Shown here in pieces: positions 41,856 through 53,719 of a stretch of 64,000 bases of DNA; position 1 is the stretch's first letter, and each line of letters begins with the position of its first letter. Location of the stretch: contig NZ_JOEK01000020.1 of NCBI RefSeq assembly GCF_000719135.1, positions 62,001-126,000 on the forward strand, in the 5' to 3' direction. Made by a program: the position numbers and the translations under genes. The notes beneath the pieces are model-generated. The model searched no databases and was not told where the DNA came from. It was given only the letters and a program-made list of their open reading frames with translations. This DNA is from Streptomyces avicenniae. GTDB lineage: Bacteria; Actinomycetota; Actinomycetes; Streptomycetales; Streptomycetaceae.

Positions 41856-42818
41856 TCAGCCCCCGGTGCCCGCCGCCGCCCGCGGGCGGCGCGGCGCGCG
41901 CGCCGTGAGGACCAGCAGCCCGAGCACGACGAGCCCGACCCCCACCCATCCCACGGCGCCGAACCGCTCACCCACGACGGCGACGCTCAGCACCGCAGCC
42001 ACGACCGGCTCGAAGAGCGTCAGCGTGGTCGCGGCGCTCGCCCGCACCCGCGTCAACCCTGCGCCGAACAGTGCGTACGCCAGGCACATCGGCACCAGCG
42101 CCAGGTAGGCCGCCACGGCGATCCCGCGCGGCTCCGCGAGCAGTGCCCCGCCCGTAGCGGCGAAGAGCGGCAGCAGCACGCACGCGCCGAGGCCGAAGAG
42201 CGCGCCCATCGTGGCGCGGGCCGTGTGTCCGTGCCGGATGAGGGCCGAGGCGCAGGACGTGTACACGGCGTACGCCGCGCCCGACAGCAGCCCGGCGGCG
42301 ACACCGGCAGCGACGCGGTCACCGGCCGCCCCGTGCCCGTCGAGGACGAGGACGGCGCACCCGCCGGTGGCGGCCGTCGTCGCGGCTGCCCAGCGGGCGG
42401 TCAACGCCCCGCCGTACAGCAGCCGGTCGAGGAGCGCGGCGAACACCGGCGCCGACCCGAGGCACACCACCGTGCCCACGGCGACCCCGGCCAGGTCCAT
42501 CGCGAGGTAGAAGGCGAGCGGGTACACGACCACGCCGACCGCGCCGGTCAGCAGGTGGACGAGCTGCCCACGGCCGCCCCGCAGGACGGCGAACGCGGAA
42601 CGCCCCGCGAGGGCGAGGGTCAGCAGCCCGCCGAGCCCCATGGTGGCGGCGCCGATGGACAGGGGGGACGCCGCGGGCGGCGCGAAGCTGGCGACGGTGC
42701 CCGTCGTCCCCCAGAGCGCGGCTGCGGCGAGGACGTGCGGCGCCCCGCCACGGGCCTGGCCGGACGGGCGGAGGGAGGGGGAGGAAGGGGAGGAAAGGGA
42801 TGAAGGGTTCGACGACAT
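41856..42818 (-). CDS. EamA (DMT superfamily) transporter
   Basis: A 320-residue membrane protein with about ten helices in two EamA repeats. The first repeat starts LAAAALWGTTGTVASFAPP; the second includes GLLSGAAYAVYTSCASALI and ends FGAVGWVGVGLVVLGLLVL. Residues 1-25 are a Ser/Pro-rich extension before the first helix. Members export amino acids, purines and other metabolites; the substrate here is unknown. It is convergent with xylA. Confidence 0.9.
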   Translation of the reverse strand: MSSNPSSLSSPSSPSLRPSGQARGGAPHVLAAAALWGTTGTVASFAPPAASPLSIGAATMGLGGLLTLALAGRSAFAVLRGGRGQLVHLLTGAVGVVVYPLAFYLAMDLAGVAVGTVVCLGSAPVFAALLDRLLYGGALTARWAAATTAATGGCAVLVLDGHGAAGDRVAAGVAAGLLSGAAYAVYTSCASALIRHGHTARATMGALFGLGACVLLPLFAATGGALLAEPRGIAVAAYLALVPMCLAYALFGAGLTRVRASAATTLTLFEPVVAAVLSVAVVGERFGAVGWVGVGLVVLGLLVLTARAPRRPRAAAGTGG

Positions 42819-43074
42819 GGTGGGACGCGTCCTGCTCCGTTGAGTTCCGGTGGGGATCAGCGGATGAGGGCGCGACGCCGATCGGCGCGTACCCGGCGGG
42901 TACGTCCTGGAGGCGTGGAACGCGGCCTGGCGGCGCCCTCAGCGGGCGGCGGGCGGCGGGGTGACGCGGTGCCGGTACGAGGCGGAAGCCGAATCCATGG
43001 CGGGCAGCTTATCCGACCGGTGGGTGCCGGGGTGGGCGGACGCCGGACGGCCCACGGCGGCTAGCCTCGTCCGG

Positions 43075-43407
43075 ATGATTACCTGTGTGGTCACCTATGT
43101 GATCGACCCGGCGAAGATCGAGGCGTTCGAACGCTTCGGACGCCGCTGGATGGAGCTGGTGGACCGCCACGGCGGCACGCACCACGGCTACTTCCTGCCG
43201 GGGGAGGGCGCCAGCGACGCGGCGCTCGCCCTGTTCAGCTTTCCCAGCCTCGCCGCGTACGAGCGGTACCGGACGCTGTTCGGCCGGGACCCCGAGTTCG
43301 TCGAGGCGGACCGCATCAGGGACGAGAGCGGCTGCGTCCTGCGCCACGAGCGCACCTTCATGCGCCCGATGCTGCCCGGCACGCCTCCGGACACCGCGCC
43401 CGCGTAG
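43075..43407 (+). CDS. NIPSNAP family protein
   Basis: A 110-residue dimeric alpha/beta-barrel protein of the NIPSNAP type (ITCVVTYVIDPAKIEAFERFGRRWMELVDRHGG, then HHGYFLPGEGASDAALALFSFPSLAAYERYRTLF). No catalytic role is established for the family. ATG 43075 is chosen because TAGCCT sits about 7 bases before it, giving a leaderless transcript; the upstream frame lacks any signal. It stands alone. Confidence 0.85.
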   Translation: MITCVVTYVIDPAKIEAFERFGRRWMELVDRHGGTHHGYFLPGEGASDAALALFSFPSLAAYERYRTLFGRDPEFVEADRIRDESGCVLRHERTFMRPMLPGTPPDTAPA

Positions 43408-43425
43408 GCCCCGCCGCCGACGGGA

Positions 43426-44607
43426 TCACGGACGCCGTCGGCCGGTCGCGGGCGCACCGGCGAGGACGCCCTCCAGGGCGAGCGTGGCCGCGCCGAGGCT
43501 CACCGGGTTGGTGGCGAGCGGGCTGAGCACGATCTGCGCGCCGGGCCGTGCCCGGGGCAGGAGATGCCGGGCGACGGCGGGCCTGAGCGGTTCGAGCAGG
43601 GCGGGCCCGAGCGCGCGGGCGACCCGGCCGGTGAGGACGACGATCTCGGGGTCGAGCAGGTGGACGAGATCGGCGATGCCCGCGCCGAGGAGGTCCGCCG
43701 TGCGCCGTACCGCTCCCAGGGCCGCCGGATCGCCCGCCCGGCAGGCCGCCGCGAGCGCGGGGACGGCCGTCGCGTCCGCGTCCCCCGCGCCGTCCGCCGC
43801 GGTGTCACCGGTCAGCTCGCGCAGCGTCCGCAGGATGCCGGGCGCCCCGACGTACGCCTCAAGGCAGCCACGCCGCCCGCAGGAGCACGGCCGCCCGTGC
43901 GGCTCCAGCGTCGTGTGGCCCCAGCCGCCCGCGTCGCCCGACAGCCCACGGTGCGGCGTGCCGCCGAGGACGAGTCCCGCGCCGACGTCCGTGCCCAGGC
44001 TGATGACCACCGCGTCCTCCCGCCCGCGCGCGGCGCCGAACCACAGTTCCGCCACCACGCAGGCGCGCAGCGGGCTGTCGAGGTAGAGGCGGTAGGGCAC
44101 GTGCTCACCGAGCCGCGCGAGCAGCGGGACGCCGTGCCGGTCCCCGGCCGGGTCCAGCGTGCGCGGCACCCCGAGACCGGCCCCGAGCACCCGGACGTCC
44201 CCGGCGCGGTCCGTCGCCGCGCGCAGGGCGCGGACGATCTCTCCGACGACACGCGCGGGGTCGCCGTCGTCCCGCCGCCGCTCCTCGCGGCTCCTGGCGA
44301 GGACGCGCAGCGCCAGATCGACGACCTCCACCCGCACCGCCGACCCGGTCAGGTCCACGCCGACGAGCGCGCCGCCCCGCGGATTGACGGCGAGCAGCCC
44401 GCGCGGACGGCCACCGCCCGAGTCCTCGTACCCGGCCTCCACCAGCATGCCGCGGTCGAGCAGCTCGCCGACGAGGGTCGCGACGGTGGCGAGGCTGAGC
44501 CCGGTGGCCCTGGCCAGGAGCGGCCGGGACACCGGTGACGAGGCGATCGCCTGGCGCAGGATCCCGTACCGGTTCGCCGTACGGATGTCGCGCGAGGTGC
44601 GCCTCAC
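43426..44607 (-). CDS. ROK family transcriptional regulator
   Basis: A 393-residue ROK repressor. The HTH is at residues 10-50 (NRYGILRQAIASSPVSRPLLARATGLSLATVATLV), and the ROK domain has GVDLTGSAVRVEVVD, LGTDVGAGLVLGG and the zinc motif CSCGRRGCLEAYVG. GTG 44607 is one base after the stop of a 92-residue gene, so the two are coupled. The sugar it senses is unknown. It is the second ROK gene in the window and lacks adjacent sugar genes. Confidence 0.9.
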   Translation of the reverse strand: MRRTSRDIRTANRYGILRQAIASSPVSRPLLARATGLSLATVATLVGELLDRGMLVEAGYEDSGGGRPRGLLAVNPRGGALVGVDLTGSAVRVEVVDLALRVLARSREERRRDDGDPARVVGEIVRALRAATDRAGDVRVLGAGLGVPRTLDPAGDRHGVPLLARLGEHVPYRLYLDSPLRACVVAELWFGAARGREDAVVISLGTDVGAGLVLGGTPHRGLSGDAGGWGHTTLEPHGRPCSCGRRGCLEAYVGAPGILRTLRELTGDTAADGAGDADATAVPALAAACRAGDPAALGAVRRTADLLGAGIADLVHLLDPEIVVLTGRVARALGPALLEPLRPAVARHLLPRARPGAQIVLSPLATNPVSLGAATLALEGVLAGAPATGRRRP

Positions 44608-44608
44608 C

Positions 44609-44887
44609 TCACTCCCCGCCGTCCTTGCCCTTCCTGCGGAACCACCGCCGCCGTCTGCCCCCGGTGGACCGCTTGCGGCGGTCCTTGCCGTGTATCCAGC
44701 CGGCCGGCGGCTCGTCCGACCGCCAGGGCTGCGGCGCGGGGGCGCCGTCCTTCCAGCGCTCGCGCAGCATGCGCGTCCTGGCGGCCGGTTCCTTCACCTC
44801 CGCGTCGCGCACGAAGCTCTCGTCCAGCACGAGCTCGTCCCACTCGTCGCGACGCGGGTCGTCCCGGCCCGCCGGTTCGTCGCCCAT
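44609..44887 (-). CDS. Conserved small charged hypothetical protein
   Basis: A 92-residue highly charged soluble protein common in Streptomyces but of unknown role: an acidic N-terminal part (RRDEWDELVLDESFVRDAEVKEPAARTRMLRERW) followed by a strongly basic tail (KDRRKRSTGGRRRRWFRRKGK) suited to nucleic-acid or membrane contact. ATG 44887 follows GGAGG; a GTG at 44908 would add 7 residues. It is coupled to the ROK regulator gene downstream. Confidence 0.75.
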   Translation of the reverse strand: MGDEPAGRDDPRRDEWDELVLDESFVRDAEVKEPAARTRMLRERWKDGAPAPQPWRSDEPPAGWIHGKDRRKRSTGGRRRRWFRRKGKDGGE

Positions 44888-44950
44888 GGGCTGCTGCCTC
44901 CCGTCCACCCTCGGTGCGCGGAATTCCTCACGGGGTGAACGCCGCGCGCC

Positions 44951-44979
44951 GCCCGCCGGTTCCCGGCGGGACGGCGGGC
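44951..44979. terminator. Possible terminator downstream of TerC gene
   Basis: 8-bp perfect stem GCCCGCCG/CGGCGGGC with a 13-nt loop, about 25 bases after the terC-like stop on the minus strand. Confidence 0.5.
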
Positions 44980-45004
44980 GGGCGGTCCACCGTGGGGGCG
45001 GGCC

Positions 45005-46021
45005 TCAGCGCGTGGAGTCCGAGGCCGGGATCTCCTGCTCGTTCCCCTCGTTGCCCTTGCCCTCGCCGCCGTCCCCGCCCCGGCCGCCGCGCGTGGCGTA
45101 CAGGCTGGTGATGGTCGTGACGGCCAGGACGCCGCAGATCACGGTGAGGGAGACGGCGATGCTGATCTCGGGCACGTGGACGCCCGACTCGTGCAGCGCG
45201 TGCAGCACCAGCTTCACGCCGATGAAGCCCAGGATGACCGACAGGCCGTACGACAGGTGGACCAGCTTGCGCAGCAGCCCGCCGATCAGGAAGTACAGCT
45301 GCCGCAGACCCATGAGCGCGAAGGCGTTGGCGGTGAAGACGATGTACGGGTCCTGGGTGAGGCCGAAGATCGCCGGGATCGAGTCGAGCGCGAACAGGAT
45401 GTCCGTGCTGCCGATGGCGAGCATGACGATCAGCATGGGCGTGACCAGACGGCGCCCGTTCTCCTTGATCGTCATCTTGGTGCCGTGGTACCGGTCGGTC
45501 GCCGGGAAGCGCCGCTGGACCGTCTTCATGAAGGCGTTCTCGGGGGCCTCTTCCTCCTCCTCGCCCGCGCGCGCCTCCTTGATCAGCTTCCACGCCGTCC
45601 AGATGAGGAACGCGCCGAAGATGTAGAAGACCCAGGAGAAGTTGGAGATCAGCGCCGCGCCCGCGGCGATGAACGCGGCCCGCAGGACCAGCGCGATCAG
45701 CACGCCGACCATCAGCACCCGCGCCTGGTACTGCACCGGGACCGAGAACTTGGCCATGATCAGGACGAAGACGAAGAGGTTGTCCACGCTCAGCGACTTC
45801 TCGGTGATGTAACCGGCGAAGAACTCGCTGGAGGGCGTGCCGCCTTCGAAGACCAGCAGACCGAGGCCGAAGAGACAGGCGAGGATCACCCAGATGACGG
45901 TCCAGGTGCCCGCCTCCCGGAGCGAGACCTCGTGGGGCTTGCGCCCGAAGAAGAAGTCAACGGCGATGAGTGCGCTGAGCACCACCACCGTCAGCACCCA
46001 CATGGTCAACGAGACGTCCAC
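45005..46021 (-). CDS. TerC family membrane protein
   Basis: A 338-residue TerC/Alx-type protein with about eight or nine helices. Hallmarks: VDFFFGRKPHEVSLREA, the acidic membrane motif SLSVDNLFVFVLIM and the symmetric second copy GSTDILFALDSIPAIFG. A charged cytoplasmic loop (about 155-185) and a Gly/Glu-rich tail are extra. The family is tied to tellurite resistance and manganese export and loading of exported metalloproteins. GTG 46021 follows GGAGGAA. No ter operon is adjacent, and the upstream region does not show a manganese riboswitch. Confidence 0.93.
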   Translation of the reverse strand: MDVSLTMWVLTVVVLSALIAVDFFFGRKPHEVSLREAGTWTVIWVILACLFGLGLLVFEGGTPSSEFFAGYITEKSLSVDNLFVFVLIMAKFSVPVQYQARVLMVGVLIALVLRAAFIAAGAALISNFSWVFYIFGAFLIWTAWKLIKEARAGEEEEEAPENAFMKTVQRRFPATDRYHGTKMTIKENGRRLVTPMLIVMLAIGSTDILFALDSIPAIFGLTQDPYIVFTANAFALMGLRQLYFLIGGLLRKLVHLSYGLSVILGFIGVKLVLHALHESGVHVPEISIAVSLTVICGVLAVTTITSLYATRGGRGGDGGEGKGNEGNEQEIPASDSTR

Positions 46022-46254
46022 TGTTCCTCCGGTCTTCCGACTGAGCGCGCCCCAAGAGGGTGCAACGCTAGATTAATCAAATAGTAAAGTCACTCCCGAT
46101 GTTTCCGGCGGGCATCCCGGCCCCGATGCGCGAACCCCGCCCACCCCGCAGCCGTTTGGATCATGGAATGCCGCCCGGTGCGCGGCCCGGCACCGGCGGT
46201 CCCGCACGTAAGTGAGCTGCGCGTTTGCCCCCCGTGGCGGGATACTGCGCGCCC

Positions 46255-47481
46255 ATGGGGACATCCGCAGCGGGACTGCGCGCCTACCGTGAGATATTTC
46301 GCATCCCGGGCGCGGGGAGCTTCGTCGCCGCCAGCCTGGTCGGCCGTCTGCCGCTGGCGATGCTCAGCCTCGCGACCGTCTTCCTCGTCGAGGCGGAGAC
46401 CGGGAGCTACGCGACGGCCGGAGCCGTCGCCTCCGCCGGTGCGCTGTGCTACGCGCTCGTCGTGCCCCGGCTCGGCCGCGCCGCCGACCGGCTGGGGCAG
46501 CGCAGGGTCCTGCGGCCCCTCGCCCTCGCCTTCGGCGCGACCGGCGCCCTGTTCGTCCTCGCGGCGCAGCTGGACGGGCCGCACTGGACGCTGTACGCCG
46601 CGGGCGCCGCGTTCATGGCCGTCATGCCGCCGGTCGGCGCGCTGACCAGGGCGCGCTGGAGCCACCTCGCCGGGTCCGACGGCGCGCTCGTCACCTCCTC
46701 CTACTCCTTCGAGTCGGTCGCCGAGGAGCTGATCTTCGTCGTCGGCCCGCTGCTGGTCTCCGCCGTCGTGCTGCTCGACCCCGCCGCCGGAGTGGCGGCC
46801 GTGGCCGTCGCCGGGACGGCGGGCGGCCTCCTCCTGGCCGCCCAGCGCCGCACCGAACCCCCCGCCGTGCCCCGGCCCGCGGGCGGCGGCGGCAGCGCCC
46901 TGGCCGTCCACGGGCTGCGGCTGATGTGCGCGGTCTACGTGTGCGTCGCCGCCATGATCGCCTGCTGGGAGCTGTCCACCCTCGCGTTCGTGGACGCGCA
47001 CGGGAGCCCGTGGATGGTCGGCGGCGTCATGGCCGCCTACGCGGTCGGCAGCGGCGTCGGCGGCCTGTGGTACGGCGCGCGGCAGTGGGAGACGCCGCTC
47101 GACCGGCGGTTCCTGCTGGCGCTGGCCGCCGTCGTCCTCGGCATGGGGCCGCTGTGGGCGATGCCGGGCGTCACGGCGCTGTGGGTCTTCTCCCTCTTCT
47201 CCGGGCTCCTCGTGGCGCCGACCGTCATCGCCGGGTACGGCCTCGTCCGCCAAGGTGTCCCACCGGCCGCGCTCACCGAGGGCATGACCTGGCTGTCCAC
47301 GGCCATCGGCGTCGGCAAGGCGGGCGGTGTCCTGGGCGCGGGCGTCCTCATCGACACCTACGGGCCCCGCTGGGGCTACGCCCTGACGCTCGCCTGCGGC
47401 CTCGTCGGTCTCGCCGTCGGCCTGCTCGGCACGCGGCACCTGCGCGCGATGGCGGCGGCCCGGCACGTCCGTGCCGCCTGA
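46255..47481 (+). CDS. MFS transporter
   Basis: A 408-residue 12-helix MFS protein. It begins with GLRAYREIFRIPGAGSFVAASLVGRLPLAM, a start typical of a Streptomyces exporter group, and has the loop motif GRAADRLGQRRVLRP and the second-half GVGGLWYGARQWETPLDRR. ATG 46255 lies after GATACT, giving a very short or no leader; an earlier ATG at 46225 is less likely. It ends 4 bases before the convergent ATP-binding gene. The substrate is unknown. Confidence 0.88.
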   Translation: MGTSAAGLRAYREIFRIPGAGSFVAASLVGRLPLAMLSLATVFLVEAETGSYATAGAVASAGALCYALVVPRLGRAADRLGQRRVLRPLALAFGATGALFVLAAQLDGPHWTLYAAGAAFMAVMPPVGALTRARWSHLAGSDGALVTSSYSFESVAEELIFVVGPLLVSAVVLLDPAAGVAAVAVAGTAGGLLLAAQRRTEPPAVPRPAGGGGSALAVHGLRLMCAVYVCVAAMIACWELSTLAFVDAHGSPWMVGGVMAAYAVGSGVGGLWYGARQWETPLDRRFLLALAAVVLGMGPLWAMPGVTALWVFSLFSGLLVAPTVIAGYGLVRQGVPPAALTEGMTWLSTAIGVGKAGGVLGAGVLIDTYGPRWGYALTLACGLVGLAVGLLGTRHLRAMAAARHVRAA

Positions 47482-47485
47482 GCGA

Positions 47486-47941
47486 TCAGCCTCCCGCGCC
47501 GTCCAGCCGCAGGTCGGCCCAGACGACATGCCCCCGGCCGCCGTCCCAGGGGCGGACACCCCAGCGCGTCGCGAGCGTGCAGACCAGCAGGAGGCCACGC
47601 CCCGACTCGTCGTCCATGTCGGCGGCGCGCGGCGTGTGGCGCGGCCCGGGGCCCTCACCGGCGACCGCGATGCGCACCAGCCCGCCGATCGGCCGCAGTT
47701 CGCACCGTACGGCGGTGCTGCCGGTGTGCCGGAGCACATTCGTCACCAGCTCGGAGATGACCAGCTGCGCCGTGTCGCAGGTGTCCGCGCACGCACCCCA
47801 CTGCGGTAACTGCCGCCGTACGTGGCGCCGTGCCTCGGCGGCCGAGGCGTCAGCCGCCGGCAGCCGGAAGCTCAGCGGCCCCGGTGGACAGACAGCGCTT
47901 TCGTTTCGCTCCAGGGGCTGGAGGTGCGGGGAGGTAGCCAC
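47486..47941 (-). CDS. HATPase_c ATP-binding protein (RsbW/SpoIIAB-like)
   Basis: A 151-residue GHKL ATPase like anti-sigma-factor kinases. N-box AQLVISELVTNVLRHTG, G1-type DESGRGLLLVCTLATRWGV and the strand VVWADLRL are present. GTG 47941 removes an unlikely 70-residue leader. In Streptomyces such proteins often lie beside XRE-DUF5753/DUF397 pairs, as here (divergent). The true partner, an anti-anti-sigma or an XRE protein, is unknown. Confidence 0.88.
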   Translation of the reverse strand: MATSPHLQPLERNESAVCPPGPLSFRLPAADASAAEARRHVRRQLPQWGACADTCDTAQLVISELVTNVLRHTGSTAVRCELRPIGGLVRIAVAGEGPGPRHTPRAADMDDESGRGLLLVCTLATRWGVRPWDGGRGHVVWADLRLDGAGG

Positions 47942-48089
47942 GTTCCTACTGTGGGGTGTGTCCCTCGCATCCGGCAAGAGGCATCCTGCAATTTTCAGAA
48001 TCGTCCGTTGCACTCTGTTGCGCGGAGCCGACGACATGACAGACTGCTTGCACAGCAGGGGAGTTGGGCCTGAACCGGCGATCCGGGAG

Positions 48090-48968
48090 ATGGGTGGGGA
48101 CGTGGCGGGCGGACAGGGGGGCGGCGCGGCCACGGCACTGCGGCTCGTGCTCGGCAAGCGGCTTCAGGACCTGCGGGAGGCCACCGGCCTGTCCTTCGAG
48201 GAGGCGGCAGCCGCGCTCGACGTCACGCACGCCACCATCCGGCGGATGGAGAAGGCGCAGGTCGGGCTGAAGGTGCCCTACGTCGAGAAGCTCCTGCGCG
48301 TCTACGGGGTGACGCGGCAGCAGGACGTGGACGCCTTCCTCGCCCTGGTCCGCGAGGCCAACCAGCCTGGCTGGTGGCACCGTTACCGGGACGTCCTGCC
48401 CGACTGGTTCAGCGGGTTCGTCAGCCTGGAGGCGGAGGCGGACCAGATCCGCGCGTACGAGCCGCACTACGTCCCCGGGCTCCTCCAGACCGAGGCGTAC
48501 GCCGCCACCGTGCTGCGCGCCGGGATGCCGCACGCCCCCGCGGACGAGATCGAGCGCCTCGTCGCCCTGCGCCTCGCCCGGCAGGACATCCTGACGCGCG
48601 GCCGTCCGCCGCTGCTGTGGGTGGTGATGGACGAGACCGTCCTGCGCCGCCCCATCGGTCGCCCCAACGTGATGCGCGCCCAGATCACGCGGCTGATCGA
48701 GGCCACCGCCCAGCCGCACGTCCGGCTCCAGGTCATGCCGTTCTCGGCCGGGCCGCATCCGGCGATGTACGGCCCGTTCCACCTGTTCCGGTTCCCGCTG
48801 CCGGAACTGCCTGACGTCGCCTGCGCGGAGAGCCTCGTCGGCGCCGCCTACTTCGAGCAGCGCGACGACGTCTCGTCGTTCCGGGAGGCACTCGACCGGA
48901 TGAGCGCGCAAGCCGCGCCCCTGCACCGCACTGAGGCCATCCTCAGTGGTATTCGCAAGGAGATCTGA
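48090..48968 (+). CDS. XRE family regulator with DUF5753
   Basis: A 292-residue protein with an N-terminal helix-turn-helix (LRLVLGKRLQDLREATGLSFEEAAAALDVTHATIRRME) and the DUF5753 domain (QIRAYEPHYVPGLLQTEAYA, HVRLQVMPFSAGPHPAMYGPFHLFRFP). This is the BldB-linked WhiJ-type regulator that controls development and antibiotic production in concert with a DUF397 partner. ATG 48090 is the working start; an in-frame ATG 48036 or GTG 48102 cannot be excluded. DUF397 follows 3 bases downstream. Confidence 0.92.
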   Translation: MGGDVAGGQGGGAATALRLVLGKRLQDLREATGLSFEEAAAALDVTHATIRRMEKAQVGLKVPYVEKLLRVYGVTRQQDVDAFLALVREANQPGWWHRYRDVLPDWFSGFVSLEAEADQIRAYEPHYVPGLLQTEAYAATVLRAGMPHAPADEIERLVALRLARQDILTRGRPPLLWVVMDETVLRRPIGRPNVMRAQITRLIEATAQPHVRLQVMPFSAGPHPAMYGPFHLFRFPLPELPDVACAESLVGAAYFEQRDDVSSFREALDRMSAQAAPLHRTEAILSGIRKEI

Positions 48969-48971
48969 GCC

Positions 48972-49208
48972 ATGGATCGCATTTACAACGGCATGCCCGC
49001 CGCCCATCTCGGCACCGAGGGGTGGCGCAAGCCATGGAGCGGGGGCAACGGCGGCAGCTGCGTCGAGGCGATGCGGCTGGGGGACGGCCGGGTCGCGCTG
49101 CGCCAGTCCACCGACCCGGACGGGCCCGCGCTGATCTGCACCTCCCACGAGATCGAGCGGTTCATCGAGGGCGTCAAGTCGGGCGAGGCGGACTTCCTCC
49201 TGGTGTGA
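48972..49208 (+). CDS. DUF397 protein
   Basis: A 78-residue DUF397 protein (WRKPWSGGNGGSCVEAMRLGDGRVALRQSTDPDGPALICTSHEIERFIEGVKSGEADFLL). It is the usual small partner of XRE-DUF5753 regulators and may act as an antagonist, comparable to an antitoxin. It sits 3 bases after the regulator gene. The degenerate DUF574 copies follow directly. Confidence 0.92.
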   Translation: MDRIYNGMPAAHLGTEGWRKPWSGGNGGSCVEAMRLGDGRVALRQSTDPDGPALICTSHEIERFIEGVKSGEADFLLV

Positions 49209-49252
49209 GCACCGCAGCGCAGGACGGCACGACGGGAAGAAGGAGCGAGGAC

Positions 49253-49789
49253 GTGGCCGAGGAAGGCTTCACGGCCGAGGAGATCGACACCAGCCGGCCC
49301 CATCCGGCCCGGATGTACGACTACTACCTCGGCGGGCAGGACAACTACGAGGTGGACCGCTCGTCACCGAGCGGGGCATACGTCAGATCATCGACATCGG
49401 TACCGGGATACCGACGTCGCCGAACACGCACGAGGTCGCCCGTACGGTCGCCCCCGACGTCCGGGTCGCGTACGTGGACAACGACCCGATCGTCAGCGTG
49501 TACGACCGACGCCCTGCCCGCCGGCAGCCACCTGATCCTCAGCCACGGGACCGCGGACTTCGACGACGGCGGCGACGACCGGACGTCCACGGCCGTCAAG
49601 GTGTACAAGAGTTCCACGGCCAACCTCACGGTGCGCACCCAGGCGCAGATCGCCGCTTTCTTCAAGGGGTTCGACCTGCTCGAACCCGGCCTCGTGCAGC
49701 CGTCGTTCTGGCGGCCCGACCGCCCGGTGCCGGACGACCCCACGCTGCGCAGGCTCGGCGGCTACTGCGGCGTGGGGGTCAGACCCTGA
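49253..49789 (+). pseudogene. SAM-dependent methyltransferase (DUF574) relic, copy 1
   Basis: The remains of a roughly 270-residue S-adenosylmethionine-dependent DUF574 methyltransferase. The start (GFTAEEIDTSRPHPARMYDYYLGG, cut after NYEVDR) is intact. A deletion of about 40 codons at 49360 shifts the frame into VTERGIRQIIDIGTGIPTSPN. A second deletion after DPIVSVY (49504) removes the middle up to TDALPAGSHLILSHGTADF. The C-terminal LLEPGLVQPSFWRPD part remains. It cannot encode a working enzyme. The first 250 bases are nearly identical to copy 2. Confidence 0.85.
49262..49504 (+). repeat. Direct repeat unit 1 of DUF574 front half
   Basis: Near-identical to 49910-50123. Blocks 49262-49360 and 49390-49504 match; the 29 bases 49361-49389 are present only here. 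Confidence 0.9.
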
Positions 49790-49900
49790 CGCCGCCCCCG
49801 GACGGTCCCGCCACGGCGCGCGACCCGAGACCGCCCGCGGCGCCCATGCCACGGGCCCCGCACCACCCCACCGTCACGACAGGAAAGAGGGAGCACCAGC

Positions 49901-50336
49901 GTGGCTGAAGAAGGCTTCACGGCCGAGGAGATCGACACCAGCCGGCCCCATCCGGCCCGGATGTACGACTACTACCTCGGCGGGCAGGACAACTACGAGG
50001 TGGACCGCATCGACATCGGCACGGGGATACCGACGTCGCCGAACACGCACGAGGTCGCCCGTACGGTCGCCCCCGACGTCCGGGTCGCGTACGTGGACAA
50101 CGACCCGATCGTCAGCGTGTACGGAGCTGGCCCCCGGCGCCCTTGAGGTGTACAAGAAGTCCACGGCCAACCTGACGCTGCGCACCCACCCGCAGGTGAG
50201 CGGCTTCTTCGCGGGCTTCGACCTGCTGGACCCCGGCATCGTGCAGGCGCCGTTCTGGCGGCCGGAGCGCTCGGTGGCGGGCGACTCCGAGCTGGGCGAG
50301 ACCAACCTCTACGCCGCGGTCGGGTTCAAGCCCTGA
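49901..50336 (+). pseudogene. SAM-dependent methyltransferase (DUF574) relic, copy 2
   Basis: A second DUF574 relic 648 bases downstream. The front matches copy 1 almost base for base. The first deletion, at the same point after NYEVDR (50008), is in frame here and goes straight to IDIGTGIPTSPN. The second falls after DPIVSVY (50123), shifts the frame and meets TGA, then resumes as VYKKSTANLTLRTHPQVSGFFAGFDLLDPGIVQ in two stretches. The 3' part differs from copy 1. Not functional. Confidence 0.85.
49910..50123 (+). repeat. Direct repeat unit 2 of DUF574 front half
   Basis: Matches 49262-49504 apart from the missing 29 bases and a few substitutions. Confidence 0.9.
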
Positions 50337-50387
50337 CCTCCGCGCGGACCGCGTCCGCGACGGCCCGGGAACGGGCGGAACGACGAA

Positions 50388-50417
50388 GGAGCCCCTGGCA
50401 ACGGCGCCACGGGCTCC
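50388..50417. terminator. Bidirectional intrinsic terminator
   Basis: Stem GGAGCCC-TGGC/GCCA-GGGCTCC with one mismatch and a 6-nt loop, between the DUF574 relic and the convergent beta-galactosidase gene. Confidence 0.75.
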
Positions 50418-50430
50418 CCCTCCGCCCCGC

Positions 50431-53719
<3,289 letters not shown>

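Noticed and set aside
46022..46254. Manganese (yybP-ykoY) riboswitch upstream of the TerC gene
   Set aside because: The conserved core elements of that riboswitch are not visible; the region is only an AT-richer promoter stretch.
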